A DNA stretch of 64,000 nucleotides, taken from assembly GCF_027921765.1 (NCBI RefSeq), contig NZ_BSEJ01000001.1:434001-498000 (forward strand). The letters run 5' to 3'. Shown here piece after piece: positions 63,001-64,000 of this stretch (position 1 is the first letter of the stretch; each line of letters starts with the position of its first letter). A model generated the notes under the pieces. The model ran no database searches and had not been told where the DNA came from. It worked only from the letters and a program-made list of their open reading frames with translations. Origin of the DNA: Microbacterium barkeri (GTDB lineage Bacteria > Actinomycetota > Actinomycetes > Actinomycetales > Microbacteriaceae). Position numbers and translations under genes: made by a program.

Positions 63001-64000
63001 ATGACCGACTACTCCTCCATCGACTTCTCCGGGCTCGAGGCGCTCACGGCCGACGAGGTCGTCACGCACTCCCTCGTCAGCGACATCCGCACGCGCGGGG
63101 GTCGCACGATCGCGCTCATCACGCTCCACAACGGGCGCGACCACAAGCGGCCGAACACGATCGGCCCGCGCACGCTCGCGGAGCTCGACGGCGTGCTCGA
63201 GACGCTGCGGGCGCGCGCCGCGGCCGGCGAGATCGATGCGGTGGCGATCACGGGCAAGCCCTACATCTTCGCCGCAGGGGCCGACCTGTCGCAGATCAGC
63301 GCTCTGCGCGAGCGGAAGGACGCGCTGCTCATCGCGCAGCAAGGCCACCACGTCCTCGGCAAGCTGTCTGACCTCGGCGTGCCGTCGTTCGCGTTCGTGA
63401 ACGGGCTGGCGCTCGGCGGCGGGACGGAGATCGCCCTCAACTCCACCTACCGGACCGTCGACTCGTCGGCAGCCGCGATCGCGCTGCCCGAGGTGTTCCT
63501 CGGGCTCGTCCCCGGCTGGGGCGGCGCCTATCTCCTCCCGAACCTCATCGGGATCGAGAACGCGCTCGAGGTGGTCATCTCGAACCCGCTCAAGCAGAAC
63601 CGCACGCTCAAGCCGCAGCAGGCGTTCGAGCTCGGCATCTTCGACGCGATCTTCCCGCCCGCGAACTACCTCGAGGACTCTCTCGCCTGGGCCGACGGCG
63701 TGCTCGCCGGGACGATCAAGGTCGAGCGCAGGAACGCTCCGGGAAAGATCGAGCGCCTGACGAAGTGGCCCGTCGCGATCAAGGTCGCGCGCGGGATGCT
63801 CGAGAGCCGCATCGGCACGGTCCCCCGCGCGCCCTACCGCGCGCTCGATCTGCTCGACAAGGCGCGCTCCGGCACCCGCGCCGAGGGGTTCGCGCGCGAG
63901 GACGAGGCGCTCGCCGACCTCATCGCGGGCGATCAGTTCGCCGCGTCGATGTACGCGTTCGACCTCGTGCAGAAGCGCGCGAAGCGGCCCGTGGGCGCCC
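63001..64000 (+). CDS. FadB/FadJ-type 3-hydroxyacyl-CoA dehydrogenase, N-terminal hydratase part (cut by right edge)
   Basis: The frame starts at ATG 63001 and stays open to the window end, 333 residues. It is a crotonase domain: oxyanion-hole segments FAAGADLSQI and LALGGGTEIALN, then LPEVFLGLVPGWGG with a catalytic Glu. The hydrophobic link after residue 200 leads toward the dehydrogenase half, which is outside the window. Together with fadA it makes the trifunctional beta-oxidation complex. Confidence 0.92.
   Translation, partial: MTDYSSIDFSGLEALTADEVVTHSLVSDIRTRGGRTIALITLHNGRDHKRPNTIGPRTLAELDGVLETLRARAAAGEIDAVAITGKPYIFAAGADLSQISALRERKDALLIAQQGHHVLGKLSDLGVPSFAFVNGLALGGGTEIALNSTYRTVDSSAAAIALPEVFLGLVPGWGGAYLLPNLIGIENALEVVISNPLKQNRTLKPQQAFELGIFDAIFPPANYLEDSLAWADGVLAGTIKVERRNAPGKIERLTKWPVAIKVARGMLESRIGTVPRAPYRALDLLDKARSGTRAEGFAREDEALADLIAGDQFAASMYAFDLVQKRAKRPVGA

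Noticed and set aside
1..64000. CRISPR array, prophage, insertion sequence or biosynthetic gene cluster
   Set aside because: No spaced repeat array, transposase, integrase, phage structural gene or assembly-line enzyme was seen in any frame.

Overview
The window is about 64 kb of GC-rich (roughly 70% G+C) bacterial chromosome. Gene content and protein style point to an actinobacterium of the Microbacteriaceae, probably close to Microbacterium. Supporting signs are paired clpP1/clpP2 genes, a trigger factor with a long Glu/Ala tail, DUF3000 and DUF2017 proteins, a class II ferrochelatase-family enzyme, PdxS/PdxT vitamin B6 synthesis, a trHbO-type globin next to an MscS channel, and many start codons sitting directly after a TAnnnT -10 box with no ribosome binding site. 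These identifications come from motif recognition, not database searches. No phage, IS element, integrase, CRISPR array or rRNA operon was seen, so this looks like core chromosome.

Layout. 1-4.2 kb: end of an APC transporter, then the proteolysis genes clpX, clpP2 and clpP1 on the minus strand. 4.4-10.6 kb: an overlapping glgX-treY-treZ operon that turns glycogen or maltodextrin into trehalose. 10.6-12.4 kb: trigger factor, tRNA-Pro and tRNA-Gly. 12.5-16.9 kb: a small unknown protein, a large LuxR-type ATPase regulator, a gamma-carbonic-anhydrase-like protein and Dps. 16.9-21.2 kb: amidohydrolase, Nei-type DNA glycosylase, RpiB and ferrochelatase. 21.4-25.5 kb: PepN, an MscS channel and a truncated haemoglobin. 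25.5-29.4 kb: a conserved unknown protein, TesB, SufU/SufS and a hotdog thioesterase. 29.4-33.1 kb: a glycine betaine/proline ABC transporter operon behind a long structured leader. 33.1-39.7 kb: EttA, a lipoprotein, an SSB paralogue, MsrA, a MocR regulator divergent from a YczE-like membrane protein, and small proteins. 39.8-42 kb: tRNA-Arg, oligoribonuclease, tRNA-His, a metallopeptidase, ClpS and DUF2017. 42-45.1 kb: a P-loop kinase, a Gly-rich membrane protein, DinB and YebC. 45.2-50 kb: an L,D-transpeptidase and a vitamin B6 cluster (pdxY, pdxT, pdxS, and a MocR regulator divergent from pdxS across a perfect palindrome). 50-52.7 kb: a tandem intergenic repeat, a HIT protein and ThrS. 52.7-53.5 kb: a tRNA cluster (Gly, Cys, Val, Gly, Val, and Val on the other strand). 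53.6-54.1 kb: two decayed genes. 54.1-57.2 kb: an orphan PemK/MazF-like protein, an ammonium transporter with a GlnR-type box, and ZapE. 57.3-64 kb: a rhodanese and SufE, an alpha/beta hydrolase, DUF3000, RNase D, and fadA followed by a fadB-type gene cut by the right edge.

Functional themes. Osmotic and desiccation stress is served by trehalose synthesis, betaine uptake and MscS. Protein quality control is served by ClpXP1P2, ClpS and trigger factor. Sulfur and cofactor supply is served by SufS/SufU, SufE, rhodanese, PLP synthase, pyridoxal kinase and ferrochelatase. Iron and oxidative stress is covered by Dps, MsrA and the globin. The most informative non-coding signals are the betaine operon leader, the operator-like sites near pdxS, amt and dps, the leaderless starts, and a tRNA pair separated by a single nucleotide.
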